A DNA stretch of 64,000 nt from Terana coerulea (taxonomy: Eukaryota > Basidiomycota > Agaricomycetes > Polyporales > Phanerochaetaceae): positions 62,001 to 126,000 of the forward strand of contig JAKOGH010000296.1 of the NCBI GenBank assembly GCA_024811115.1. Direction: 5' to 3'. The notes beneath the pieces were generated by a model, which saw only the letters and a program-made list of their open reading frames with translations, did not search any database and was not told where the DNA came from. This document shows positions 1 through 11,134 of the stretch, piece after piece (the stretch's first letter is position 1; each line of letters begins with the position of its first letter). The position numbers and the translations under genes are program-made.

Positions 1-480
1 GGATGTACGTTTCGCCCTTGCCTCGTGTATCTCGTGTCATGTAACCATGAACCTTGATTCCAGGAGGTATCACGGACGAATCAGCAACACATTTCTGCCG
101 CATGCGCCGAGGCGTCGTCGCTTTCGTCTTTCGACCTCTGGGTCATCGTTGGCGAATGGACGCCCGCCCCGACCGACTGCGCCAAATACCTCAACGGCCG
201 CGGCGTTGGTGCGCGATATGACGGATCGTACCCCGGCTCGACGAAGGTCGGCAGCTGCACGGGCATGACCGGAAGTGCCTCCTCGTTCAGCTCGTCGTAC
301 AAGACCTTCCTGCGGCAGTACTGGGAGGCGCAGGTGATTGCGTACGAGAAGGGCTCCGGGTGGATCCAGTGGACGTGGAAGGCAGAGAACGCCGACGATT
401 GGTCATACCAAGCCGGCCTCGCTAACGGGTGGATTCCTCAGAACCCGACCAGCCTGCAATACCCTACCATCTGTGGATAG
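1..480 (+). CDS. GH5 exo-beta-1,3-glucanase, C-terminal part (5' end outside window)
   Basis: Last exon of a secreted glycoside hydrolase family 5 exo-1,3-beta-glucanase, which trims beta-1,3-glucan in the fungal cell wall or in plant and fungal debris. An intron with donor GTACGT at base 5 ends at CAG (61-63). The exon 64-480 reads in frame through LWVIVGEWTPAPTDCAKYLN, where the Glu of VGEW is the catalytic nucleophile of this family. It continues through ARYDGSYPGS and the family C-terminus WIQWTWKAENADDWSYQAG, ending with TICG and TAG. Only about the last 140 residues are present; the acid/base Glu and the signal peptide lie left of the window. The nucleophile and the tryptophan-rich tail are intact, so nothing suggests inactivation. 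Confidence 0.9.
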
Positions 481-854
481 GCGATGGAGAGGCTTTGACA
501 TCACATCCTACGACATTCTAAAAACAAAACACGTTCTTTGGAGTGGTAGTCACGAACACGACGCTCATATTCCGCCTGATGATGTACTGACTCGCATATA
601 CCCTTAGGCGCGATACCATTTTCCCCTGTAAAATTAGCGCATGTATTTCACCTAGTCTTGTATGAAGCTTCTCATCACCTTCCGCGTCTTCTGCAAATTC
701 TCGAGGGAGGACCGGTGATTTGCTGAGTTGACCACTGCGCTTGCCTTTCTCGGCACCGCGTCCGTTCACGGCGCGCTTGTGGTGGTCGGCGTTATCGGCG
801 ACAAGCAGCTCCTGCTTTACTCCCTCACTCGCACTTCTCTCGGCGACGTTTACG
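481..854. other. Intergenic: glucanase 3' region and riboflavin synthase promoter
   Basis: About 370 bases between two plus-strand genes. No spliced coding potential was recognised. A minus-strand open frame at 518-862 shows no family motif and is judged accidental. Nothing like a clear TATA box was seen upstream of base 855. Confidence 0.6.
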
Positions 855-1742
855 ATGTTCACAGGTCTGGTATGCTTATCCCGGTTCTGCTGGCTCAGCC
901 CAATGAACGTGATCTGCTGTTAGATCGAGCACTTGGGCACCGTCTCGTCCATCGAGCACGACGCCGGCGGATGCACGCTGACCATCGCGGACTCTGCTGC
1001 CATCCTGGATGATTGCCACACTGGAGACTCCATCGCGGTGAACGGCGCGTGCTTGACAGCGACGGAGTTTGACAAAGTGGAACGCGGAGGGTGGTTCAAG
1101 GTCTGGCTTGCGAACGAGACTTTGGACAGAACGGATCTCGGTGCGTCTGCTCTGCAAGGTGGCTAGCGGAGACAAATCTGATACGTTTTATATGTTGCCT
1201 ATAATGCATCAGGAGAACGCAAAGTGGGGAGATCAAGTCAACCTTGAACGCGCCATGGGTGCGCATGTCCGGTTTGGAGGACACTTCGTGCAGGTGTGTC
1301 CACATCAACGCGAGCGTTAGCTTGAACCTGACCATACACCTAGGCCCATGTTGACACTACGGCGACATTGATCGACAAGAAGCCTGACGGCGACTCCCTA
1401 CGGCTCTTGTTCCAGCTCCCGGAGCCAACCTCTGCAAGACCTTCGCTCCTTCCCTATCTCATTCCCAAGGGCTATGTTGCCATTGACGGCGCCTCTCTTA
1501 CCTTGACCGTCGTGAACGACGCCGACAGGACCTTTGGTGTTATGCTCATCACGCACACCCAAGGGAAGATCACACTTGCGAGGAAATCGATTGGGTCGAA
1601 GGTGAACATTGAGGCGGATATGGTCGGGAAATTTGTTGAGAAGAGTGTGACTGCTGCTTTGAGTGGTGGTGGAAGCAGCCATGTCAAATCACTCGTGGAA
1701 AAGGTGGTGGAGGAGGTCCTCGCAAAGAAAGGAATACAATAA
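855..1742 (+). CDS. RIB5: Riboflavin synthase
   Basis: Catalyses the last step of riboflavin synthesis, the dismutation of two 6,7-dimethyl-8-ribityllumazine to riboflavin plus the pyrimidinedione. Four exons: 855-869, 924-1142, 1213-1293 and 1344-1742. The protein is about 237 residues, in the usual range. Exon 1 encodes MFTGL, the conserved start (family MFTGI-IE). Two lumazine-binding half-domains follow: the first has AVNGACLTAT and LERAM-FGGHFVQAHVD, the second has VAIDGASLTLTVV. Intron 2 only keeps the frame if it is a GC-AG intron (1143-1212); this restores the expected DLG-E-NAKWGDQVNLERAM. With a GT donor at 1141 the frame is lost. Intron 1 starts GTATGC at 870 and ends TAG at 923. 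The C-terminal tail after the second domain is Gly/Ser then Lys/Glu rich. Likely cytosolic. No regulatory element was seen. Confidence 0.93.
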
Positions 1743-2026
1743 ACACAACAGCAAATAATAGCGCACAATTGTACTAAGACAAGTACTGGTAGTTTCTTAG
1801 ATGTATTTGAATGTGTCTCGCAATTATAATTTGTTGTCAGCAACCTGTCAGCAAAGGCCCCCGCAGCGAGCGGGTGGCCGACGCGCTGGCCTAAAGTGGA
1901 AGCTTGATCAATTGTGGCGGCGTTCTAGTGAGCCGCCTGGGCCTGCTTGGACTCTGACTATCCGTATGCAACCGAGCTAGCTCTCCCTGCTTGCTACTTC
2001 CCTTCATCTCCACCATATTATGTACC

Positions 2027-4005
2027 ATGAACGGCCAACTTAGAGCCAAGGTGCGTGAAGTCAGTCTCGGTGTAGTGCTGGCAGCAGCCAAATACATTGC
2101 AGATCACTCCGAGATTCGACTATGACCGTTCACGCCCCCCTTCACCGCTGAAACAGTTTCCACCGACATCCGTATCACCAACGCCAGGACAGAGACCGAA
2201 GGCGAAGGTCAACTCTAGTGCTACCATCGGTGCACGCAAAGTTGTCGCGACGACCTCTACGTTGAGCGCAACCACTAACACCCGTTCGACGGCCTCTGCA
2301 CCGCGAGCTCCCATCGCTCGTGCGCCCTCTCCGTTCAAGCCTACACAGGCTCGCTCACCAGCAGCCTCCCCTGGAACAGCTCCTCAGGTGAAAGCCAAGG
2401 TTTCCTCATCTGCGCGGTCGAACGTCGCCGCAACCTCTACAGGACCATCACTGCCGGAGCTCCGCCAACGGGCACTCACCGCGAATGACGCGACCGCAGC
2501 AGCGCGCGTACGGAGAGGGAGTATCTCGTCTCATGTGTCGGCATCGCCGAGCGCGCTCTCGTCCCGCGCAACCCGCTCTCCTCCACCCAGGCTTGCCGTG
2601 ACAAGCTCAAACGAGGAGAACCACTCGGCGGGGTCGTCAGTTGTCGGGGGCAGTGCCGTGGGGCAGATTAAGGTGCGCTCGAAGGTTACAAAGCTGTCGG
2701 AGCACTCTGGGCAGTCCTCCCAGTCATTACCACCGTCGCCGTCGTTCCCACCGCATACGCGCCCGACTCGCGTCCCGTCGGTTTCAAGCCTCTCAGTGTC
2801 ACCGCCTTTGCGCCATGCAGAACCTGCGAAGGGCAGCGCGCTCAGCCCAACTGCTACCACACATCATGCGAGATTCCCTGCAACACGCGAGGCACTGTCG
2901 CCGAAGAATAGTCCTTTCAGACCCTTCTCATATATAGACGATTCCTCAGCACCGTACATACCGCCAAAGACTGATCCCACTCAAATACCGTTACCCCCAC
3001 ATTCGCCTGTTTTGTCTTCGGTATCATTCTCGTCCAGGTCCTCGATATCCAACACGACCAGGAGCTCTGACGCAACCGGAAGTACAGCATCCCTGCCAAG
3101 TCCTCGCCTCAATGGCCACGGACAGGCCACTGGAATAGTGCACTCGCGATCGAGGTCGAGCATGGATGGTCTCGGTATTCAATATTCGCCGCTGTCGCGA
3201 GAGCCATCCAGAGAGTCCCCGTCTCCTCCACCGCGAGATTACGAGGATATCGAAGGGTCGGAGGAAGAGGTGGACCGGTACTCAGAGGACGACTCAGAGA
3301 GGAAGATAAGAAATGCAGCCAAGTCGAATCGCAAGGTATGTTCTCATATATGCGCCTCAGTCATGTCTTTCATCTAATGGCCTGTAGATCGCGGACCTGG
3401 AAATCACGAACAAGTCTCTCCTCGCAATCAACTCCTCGTTAGAGGCCGCCAAGCACCGACAGGCGAAGGAGATACGCGACTTGCGCCGAAAGCTGCGAGA
3501 GTCTATCCTCATTCTCCCACCTCGGGCCTACCGCGCAGCCAAGACCTCCTTGTCCACCGAAGGCAATAACCTCGAAGATGATGACGAGGAAGAGGAAGAA
3601 GAGGAAGAAGAGGCCGAGGATACCGGCGAGCAGGTGAAGTTGATGGGCAAGAACGACGAGGCGTACCGACGCGTGACGTCTATCATCGAAGCGCTCCTGG
3701 AGTCTGGACGGAAAGCACTCGAGTCCACACCGGCCGACTTCAAGGAATCCACTACGGGCGTCACCAAGGTCTTGAGCGAGTACGAAGCACGGTCCTGGCG
3801 GGGCGAGGCCTCGTCCTTCCTCGACCGGGACGACGCGGACGCGGACGAGTCCATGACTGCAGACAGCAGACCCTTCACACCCTCGCGTATCGGGCTGCCG
3901 CTGGACAGCGAGGCCGAGGTCGAGGCGTTGCTCATGCTGGACAGTAGCGACGTGTTGCAGTCACATCTTCCACCCATTACGGTGACGCCGTCCCCATCAC
4001 CATAG
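2027..4005 (+). CDS. Conserved basic Ser/Pro-rich protein with C-terminal coiled coil, function unknown
   Basis: Not recognised beyond looking like a conserved agaricomycete protein. Three exons give about 624 residues: 2027-2050 (MNGQLRAK), 2103-3335 and 3388-4005. Residues about 10-400 are low-complexity Ser/Pro/Arg/Thr with repeated short basic patches (e.g. RPKAKVNSS, VKAKVSSSAR, IKVRSKVTK), typical of a disordered, phosphorylated or microtubule/nucleic-acid binding tail. After the second intron a helical segment starts IADLEITNKSLLAINSSLEA and continues with EIRDLRRKLRES, a likely coiled coil. An acidic run of about 13 Glu/Asp follows near residue 485, then a helix around AYRRVTSIIEALLESGRKAL. 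Both introns are GT-AG in phase 0. The start at 2027 was chosen because the next frame-consistent start would lose the conserved-looking first exon. Function cannot be assigned. Confidence 0.8.
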
Positions 4006-4224
4006 ATAGTCTGGCTTATGAGGTTCATTGCATGCACATGGGTTGGATTATTGATTATGGAGGCAGGCTTCTGCGGAACGACGACATACACTTTGTAATA
4101 CTCAGCATTTTTCTCTTCATGTACAGGACCATCACGTTACATACCCATGCATTGTGTCACATACATTTATGCTAATACCAAGATTCACTATGAAAGACAG
4201 TGCGGGGCAATCGTTCATAGTTGT

Positions 4225-5807
4225 TTATTCTTCGCCAGGTAACCTGTACTCGACAGTCTTAATTTTGTGCTCTATACCCGAATTACGTGCGTCCCTCAAT
4301 ACCTCCCCGCAATGCTGCACCACCAACCGCTCAACTGCAGCACCCTCACGCCTCCGCGATTCCAACACCTCCTCCAAGTCGTGCCAGCTATAATCGTCCT
4401 CGCTGAAGACGCGACCGTGCCGGAAGAACGGGACATTCTCTAACACTAGCGCGGTTATGCACGGCAGCAGCAAGGCCCCAGACCGCTTGTCGTCGGGCTG
4501 AGGACGGTGGCTGTGTGCCCTCCGACAGATGGCGAGTGGGTGGTGAGCTCGAGCAACCACAACACGTTCTTCATGCTCCACCCAGTTATGTGCACTTCCG
4601 TGACCTTGGGCATGAAGCTGACAAAGCGGTGTATGTTGTCTAGTGCCGGGTGCCATTTTTCTGGCAGGTCGGGCAGCCACAGCGTGGTGACATGGGACAG
4701 ATGTAGGTTACCTAGTTCTGCTTTGGGCCACGACCCGACTATCACAGAAGGGCTTCGCGCTGGGGAGAAGTCGCCTGGGATCTCTTGGGGATCCCTTCGC
4801 CACTCTGGTCGGCCGTCGATGAGAGCCGGAGACTTTTTCCATGCACCCAAGGTCGATTTCTGAATGGAAGCGGCAACAAGAGGCGTGCTGTCTGAGGCAA
4901 ATCCCTCGTGTATGGCCGCCCAGTTCACTGCCCAGTCGTACAAGTTACCGGGATCCCCGTATAATTCGCGTGGGTCGACGTACAGGCATATCAACTGCAC
5001 CTTGGCGTCCGACGGGAAGGAAACACGCGACAGTAACGTGGATGAGGACGCGGCGTCGTAACCCAACTCGAGAGACTGGAGTTTGGACAAAGGCAACGCC
5101 GTCCCTCTGTCACGGGTTGGCTGTGCGCGCCAGTGAAGCAGCAATTTCAGATGCGTGAGGCTGGGCATGCCTCGCAACGCAAGAAGCACGTCGTCCATTG
5201 CGTATAGAGGTGTACGTTCGTTCTTCACCTCTGCAAAACAGAGCGCCAGCTTCTTCAGAGACGTGCACTTCTGCAATGTCGGCAACCCCCATTCAAGCCT
5301 GAGTAGATAGAGTTCCTCCAAACGAGTCAGGTCGATAGCGGGGCTGGGGATCTTCTGTGACGGCACAGTTGAGTGAAGACTGATCGATAGGTAGCGTAGC
5401 TTTGGTAGGGAATGCAAGCAGAGTGCTGCGACCTTGCTGTAGTCTCTGTAGTCCCATGCAATGATGGTGAGAGAGCGAACGCGCTCGCAAATATCGGGGA
5501 AAATACTGGCGAGGTAAGGACGTGGTGGGGCGAGAGATTGTCTGAGACAATGCACCTGTAAGGGCGCGGCCTTGGAACGCAGAAGTATTTGATCCATGAT
5601 AACATGGTTGTTCGGAAAAATCAGCTGGGACCAGAGCCTTGGAGAAGTGTTGATCAGCGCTCTCCACCGCTGGCATACGCGAGGAATAATGTTAAGCCAT
5701 CCATAGGGCTGGGGATTAATCTCTTTCACCAATTCTACGAGGAACTCGAAGACCAGGAGCAGTAGCTCATCCGGGAGGCTGTGGATTGAGGGTTGGCTCC
5801 TGAACAT
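4225..5807 (-). CDS. F-box protein with leucine-rich-repeat-like body, frame broken near 4455-4500
   Basis: Probable substrate adaptor of an SCF ubiquitin ligase. The N-terminal F-box reads SLPDELLLLVFEFL followed by PRVCQRWRALINTSPRLWS, which is the Skp1-binding motif. The body has irregular leucine-rich segments (e.g. LTRLEELYLLRLEWGLPTLQ), as in the large basidiomycete F-box families. Reading from the Met at 5807 the frame runs to a stop at 4455. The sequence resembling the family C-terminus (LLPCITALVLENVPFF, then LEEVLESRRREGAAVERLVV) lies in another frame and ends at 4225. The switch corresponds to one missing base (or two extra) around 4455-4520. No GT-AG intron of suitable length and phase was found there. 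An upstream in-frame start at 5891 exists, but the F-box sits 12 residues after the Met at 5807. Confidence 0.8.
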
Positions 5808-6663
5808 AGCCGTAGTACGACGTGGATGTGGGAATTGGATGTGGTCTAGCGCGATGAATAAAATGTGGAGGATAGTACCGTACAGATGCACCTTTCCAGT
5901 GCTCGTATGCTACCGTACAAGGTCATTCGAACCTATAGATCAAAATCATAACTTAGCAAGCATCCGTGTATGTTAATCTTGAGCAAATCCTTACCCGCGC
6001 GCGATGATCTGAATGGTGTACTGAGGTTCGGTCCCTCAGTACGGAAGACACGTCGCAAACACGTCGTGGTAGGAAGTGTAGTACAAGTTGAGTAAAGCGC
6101 GCACAAGGGACCCCTAAAGTTTCCGGGGTCCAGACATGGTTGGGCAAGTTCAGCCAGTTCCGGGGTCCCATGCTATGGTCTGCTCGCACTGAGCATACAA
6201 GCCTTCGCTCAAATACCTCTCATAAGCAATATTCCACATTTCCGCACTCACGGGTCCAAACAGACATGTCTTATAAACCGGAACCCACTCGCAAATCATT
6301 CCGTGAGGTTCCTGTGAAGCAGAGGTCTATATGGGAGTCATGGGCAGGTAGGATATCAAGTTTAACTGCCCAGCGGACGATCACCATTAACATCGTTGTC
6401 TGCAGTCTTACCGGCGAAAACACGTCTGAGGATATCGCTGGCAATCACAGGCTTCGCGCTAGGCGGGATGTATATGTCAAATCAGCTTGAGAAAGCACTC
6501 CCTACGACTCCTCCAGCTGGCACGAACCCACAGACGAATGCTCCAAACACGTCGAGCTCGCAGTATTGACAATGTTTAATTCTACTGCTAAAATTTGAAA
6601 TTTTTACAAGGACATGCCCGACACATCATGTAGCCCGAACCAGAGACCCGTTCTCGTCCACTC
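5808..6663. other. Intergenic, no gene recognised
   Basis: About 850 bases between the start of the F-box gene and the stop of the membrane-protein gene, both on the minus strand. Short open frames at 5953-6189 and 6140-6490 overlap on opposite strands, have no recognisable motif and are not supported. Confidence 0.5.
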
Positions 6664-7629
6664 TTACTCAATTCCTCCGTATGGGTCCGTCAAAGCCAGC
6701 GACGCGCGCGTTCGGGACTTGCTCCGGGGCAATGAGACGTGCTGTACTGGGGGCTGGTGTTGATAACGAGCTTGCGGAACGGGAGTAATGATGCCTAGGC
6801 CGGTTGGCCATCGGGTTGGAGGAGCTTGCCATTGCGGTGCGTGCATAGTCGCGAATCCCGAGCCAACACCCGTCATATATTCCGTATTCTCGACCTTCTC
6901 CACATCATGATCATGGTCGTGTTCCAGTTCTCGCGTCTTCACGGCCGGAGGGATCGTCGGATAGCGGTCGTTGTCATGCGCCAGCCTACGCTCCCAGCCC
7001 TCTTTCTCCCAGTCTGATATGAGCTCCTCGACGTGGTCCTTTCTCTGCTTCTTCCACACCAAATCTCGGATGAATCCCCACCACTGGTCGAAAAACACGG
7101 AAAGCAACAAGATAGCGGCGACGGCGCTGAAGGTGATGACGGCGACACCGATGATCTTCCATTCTGAGATGCCTTGAGCAGTGGACTGTCCAGTCGAAGT
7201 AGGGGTCGGCGAAGATGCAGCAAGAGGTCGAGGCGTAAAGGAAGGAGCGACTTGGGTAGTTGTAGGTGAAATGGTCGTGGAAGTAGCTGGTGCTGATCCG
7301 ATACTAGAATGGCTGGGAAGAGTAGCTAGAGGCTGAGAGCTGGTTGCGCCGCCACTGGTCTTGGACTCGGTGCCGGTCCCTTTCGCTTTCGTACTCTGAT
7401 CGAGTCCAAGTGAGAGCTCAGGCAAGGTGGCGCTGCTTGCAGCGGAGACTGGGTGTGTGGAGGTGGTTGTGAATTCAGTGGCATGGTCTAACTTGTGACT
7501 GTCTAGGGTACTCGGGGTAGTCTGTTTGGGATCGAAGACGTCGTATAGCCCGCGCTTCGCTGGGGAGAGGACCACCGCCAGGACAACAGGGAGACAAAGA
7601 GCGCAGAGTAGTAAGCGAAACGGTTTCAT
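6664..7629 (-). CDS. Single-pass membrane protein with Ser/Thr-rich ectodomain
   Basis: Unspliced frame of about 321 residues from the second Met (7629); an upstream Met at 7656 would add nine polar residues before the signal peptide. It starts MKPFRLLLCALCLPVVLAVV, a signal peptide. A region of about 130 residues very rich in Ser/Thr/Pro follows (likely O-glycosylated). One membrane helix spans residues 159-180 (IIGVAVITFSAVAAILLLSV). A cytoplasmic tail of about 140 residues carries a charged Trp/Glu/Lys segment after the membrane and an Asp/His run (HDHDHD). The layout matches fungal wall-stress-sensor or Mid2-like proteins, but no Cys-rich WSC domain is present and the resemblance is architectural only. 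The exact family is unknown. Confidence 0.75.
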   Translation of the reverse strand: MKPFRLLLCALCLPVVLAVVLSPAKRGLYDVFDPKQTTPSTLDSHKLDHATEFTTTSTHPVSAASSATLPELSLGLDQSTKAKGTGTESKTSGGATSSQPLATLPSHSSIGSAPATSTTISPTTTQVAPSFTPRPLAASSPTPTSTGQSTAQGISEWKIIGVAVITFSAVAAILLLSVFFDQWWGFIRDLVWKKQRKDHVEELISDWEKEGWERRLAHDNDRYPTIPPAVKTRELEHDHDHDVEKVENTEYMTGVGSGFATMHAPQWQAPPTRWPTGLGIITPVPQARYQHQPPVQHVSLPRSKSRTRASLALTDPYGGIE

Positions 7630-7656
7630 CGGCTTCACGTTTTGTTGAGGTAACAA

Positions 7657-8727
7657 TCACATCCAGTAGAGAAAGAAGGCAACCAAGGCAGCGAAGACCA
7701 GCTTCAGGTGGTGAGCGTCGGCAGGCAAGCATCGAACAAGTGCGAACTCGACGTCTACTTTGAAGTCCACGAGGTTCGGTTCGCGTGCGATGTGTCACGT
7801 GGCTATCTGGGGCCCATCGAACCGAATCGCTGAAAGACTGCACCAACGAAACGTCAATCACCGCTTCAGCCCAAAGCACCATCTTCACAGCAAACTCAAC
7901 AGGCCTTAGTGGGGATGAGGCGAGCTAACTACCTATGGGTCTCATATCATAACTGATAGGTCGTCTCAGTTGCCCGACTACGAACGTCACGGTTGCGTTC
8001 AACTGTCAATGTATCATGGGTTTGGACAGCGAAACTGGGACGCAAGGATGCAATCAGGTTCTTCTGCTGTCCTTACGGACAAGTATGTAGCGGTCAATGT
8101 TTCCCTATGATTGGTGAGTGAATCCTAGCTTCGTATGATGCAAATGCTCATCCACGCTTCTATCCAAGCTTCTCCTTCAGCAGGGTCCCACGGGGAGCCC
8201 GGGTGAGCGGTCTCCCGGTGGGCCTCGCTCCTACTACCGCTCGAGCAAGCTTCTCCTCCCGGCACCTGGGAGCATGCGATGAGCCTTCTTGACCGTTCTG
8301 CTCCAGGCTACTCCTCCCTGAATCACGTATCGCAAGTAGTCATACGGACCTGTCAAAGCGGGACAACCTTCCATCCAGTGCAAACCGTCGTCTGGAGCAT
8401 GGTTCAATTAGACTTCGCAGGGTGCAGTTCGATCCTGTGCGATGTCCACCTGGTGACCTTCAGTTCAGAGCTACAGATTCCCAGGCGGGGTTCGCGTCAG
8501 CGATGCAGCGTGTGCCGTTCAGCTGAATTCTCACCGGAGCAACGCTGCAGCTCAAACGAATCCGACGCACCGATGCCATATACATGACGCAACACCCAGT
8601 CAACTCGCCTTAGTCTGTCACTTTCTCCAATCAAGCACGTTGGCGACCGAGAAGCTGAGCATCGACAAGTCATTTCAGATGAATCTAACACCATATGCTC
8701 TCCACGGCGGAGCTACGGATAGATCTG
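7657..8727. other. Intergenic, divergent promoter region
   Basis: About 1.1 kb between the minus-strand membrane-protein gene and protease A. It contains a short imperfect hairpin at 8187-8222 (CCCACGGGGAG paired with CTCCCGGTGGG). Open frames at 7475-7888 and 8279-8587 carry no recognisable motif. Confidence 0.5.
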
Positions 8728-8735
8728 TATAAAAG
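8728..8735 (+). promoter_or_regulatory. TATA box of protease A
   Basis: TATAAAAG lies 51-58 bases upstream of the protease A start at 8786. The three other proteases in the window have an equivalent TATA box at similar spacing. Confidence 0.7.
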
Positions 8736-8785
8736 GGCGTCGGAATGGGCCGTTACTGCAGTGGAACACAGCGACCCAACGCACC

Positions 8786-10561
8786 ATGTTCTCTGCCTCC
8801 TCCCTCCTCGTTACGCTCACTCTCGCGGTCGCGGTCGCGGCCAGCCCGGTCGTCTCTATTCGCGAAGGGCTGATCACCCTGCCCATTGCGAAGCGCGTCA
8901 ACTTCACGAGTGGCGGATCCCTTGTTGCGCGCGACCAGGCTCGCGCGAGCCAGTTGAAGCGTGTTGGTGCGCTCAAGAGTGGCGGGTTCGCTGAGGATGC
9001 CGTCATCAGCACTCCCGCGACCAACCAGCTCGTCGACTACGTTGTGAACGTATGTAACTGGTTATGCATCGCCGCGTTCAACGGCTGACAGACTTCCTTA
9101 GGTCGCCGTTGGGAGCCCAGCCACCACTTGTATGTCCTCCCAAAAATCATCTTAGCTCATTTGCTCATAGCGCTTTAGATTCGCTTTTGGTGGATACCGG
9201 AAGCTCCAACACTTGGGTCGGTGCTGGCAAGGCATACGTCAAAACCTCAACGTCTACGCAGACATCTGATCGTGTGGTAAGAGCGCACTGCTCCGCTTGG
9301 ACAAGCAGCGAACACTCATGCATGTTTAGTCGGTAACATACGGATCCGGGTCATTCTCTGGCACTGAGTTCACGGACACTGTATCGCTTGGAAATGGCTT
9401 GACCATCACCAAGCAATCTATCGGCGTTGCTTCCACTTCGCAGGGTTTCTCCGGCGTGGACGGTATCCTGGGGTGAGCGATCCTACAACTCATGGATAGT
9501 GTAAAAACTGACCACGGTAATTTCCAGAATTGGACCGGTGGATCTCACCAGTGGTTCGTGATTGCTCCCTTTACGGAGCTTGGCAAAGCCTGACCACGCC
9601 TTTGACTAGGCACTTTAAGCCCTGATACTCGGAACACAATTCCCACAGGTCCGTTTCCACGCGGCTTCCTTCTCCACTCTGAGCTTATCACTGTGCTTGC
9701 ACGTCAGTTACCGACAACTTGTTCTCACAACGCGTCATTACGTCAAACCTGGTTGCCGTCTCGTTCGAGCCAACGACCTCGACGTCCAGCCCTAACGGCG
9801 AGCTGACTTTCGGAGGCACCGACTCTAGCAAGTTCACAGGGACCATCAACTTCACGTAAGGCCTCTTATATTTTATTACTTGCAAAGGCGCTCACATGAC
9901 ATTTACCAGTCCCATCACGACCACTTCGCCTGCCTCGGAATTCTGGTGTGTAAGATTTATGAGAATGTTTAGCCTGGTCACCGACATGTTCCGTTAGGGG
10001 TATCACACAGACCATTCGCTACGGTACCTCCACCTCGATTCAGACAAGCAGCGCTGGTATTGTCGATACCGGTACCACCCTGGTCCTGATTGCATCGGAC
10101 GCATTCACCCGGTACACCCGTGCCACCGGCGCGGTCAACGACGCAGCCACGGGTCTTCTGCGCCTCACTCCCACTCAGTTCGCAAACCTGCAGAGTTTGT
10201 TCTTCACCATCAGCGGTGTCTCCTACGAGTTAACTGCGAACGCCCAGGCGTGGCCGGTACGTGCTCACCAGCACATGCATTCTGTGCTTGTGCGCTGACG
10301 TATCGTCTACAGCGATCTTTGAACACCGCCATCGGCGGCAACGCTAACAGCGTGTACCTCATCGTTAACAGCGTCGGAACCCCCACTGGTGAAGGTCTGG
10401 ACTTCATCAACGGTATGACCTTCCTCGAGCGGTTCTACTCTGTCTTCGTGAGTAGTTTGCATCATCTACAAACACGACGTCGCTGATCTTGTGTACAGGA
10501 TACCGCGAACAAGCGCGTCGGTCTCGCCACCACGTCATTCACGCATGCGACTACCAATTAA
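8786..10561 (+). CDS. Secreted aspartic protease A (polyporopepsin-like, family A1), frame break at about 10200
   Basis: Pepsin-family acid protease, made as a zymogen and secreted. Signal peptide MFSASSLLVTLTLAVAVAAS, then a basic propeptide. First catalytic motif LLVDTGSSNTWVG (near 9190), flap region VTYGSGSFSGTEF, second catalytic motif GIVDTGTTL (near 10060), C-terminus ANKRVGLATTSFTHATTN. Exons read: 8786-9049, 9102-9129, 9179-9276, 9330-9472, 9528-9553, 9610-9648, 9708-9855, 9910-9945, 9998-10257, about 10313-10449 and about 10500-10561, all with GT-AG introns. In the ninth exon the frame breaks after FANLQSL: the run TTTGTTTCTTC has one base more than the equivalent place in protease B, and the family sequence resumes one frame over (FFTISGVSYEL). 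Both catalytic Asp are upstream of the break. The break may be a sequencing indel or a real mutation. Confidence 0.92.
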
Positions 10562-11134
10562 TCGAGGGTTCGAGCCACGAAACACCACGATGGCTTCATG
10601 TACTTTCACTCAGCACGAGCACTATATGTATACAAGAGACGCTTCGCTTTGACTTCAGCACGAGATCATGCTTATTGGCAGCTTGGGCAACACCTGCTAC
10701 TGTAAGCACCGCGGTCAGTGTAAATGCCATTGATCGGGCGGTAACGGTGCCGCCCGATGTGTGTGAGTTACTTATTACAGCTGGTTGCAATGTGCATGTC
10801 GTCAGCCGTACAGTATCCAAAACGCATCCTGCCCATCTCGCCTGGGCCTAACGCGAACGCCTCTCGAAGCCAGCAAGCGCCAGGCCAGCGTTCCGCGGGT
10901 GCAGCAGTGGCGCAATTTCTTCCAGCCACGAGGAGACTTGCGTGATACCCGAGTCGGCGTCGGGGCGATCCTGCATGTGCTGATGCGGGTGTATTCTGAT
11001 GTGTATTCCGTTGTGCCCATCAGGGGCAACGGGAAGTGGTGAATAAAAGTACCTCCACCCTGAGCGTCGAGCCATCCTGGTTGCCATCTACTCGTAACCC
11101 CTGTCGTGGACCGTACGGGCTCGTGCGGTCCAGT
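10562..11134. other. Intergenic, no gene recognised
   Basis: About 570 bases between protease A and the DUF6533 gene. Overlapping short frames on both strands carry no recognisable motif. Confidence 0.5.

Noticed and set aside
1141..1215. Riboflavin synthase as a frameshifted pseudogene
   Set aside because: A GC-AG intron explains the frame fully, and the rest of the gene is intact.
8187..8222. Imperfect hairpin upstream of protease A
   Set aside because: Short, with a mismatch and a GC-rich background; no reason to think it is a regulatory RNA or terminator.
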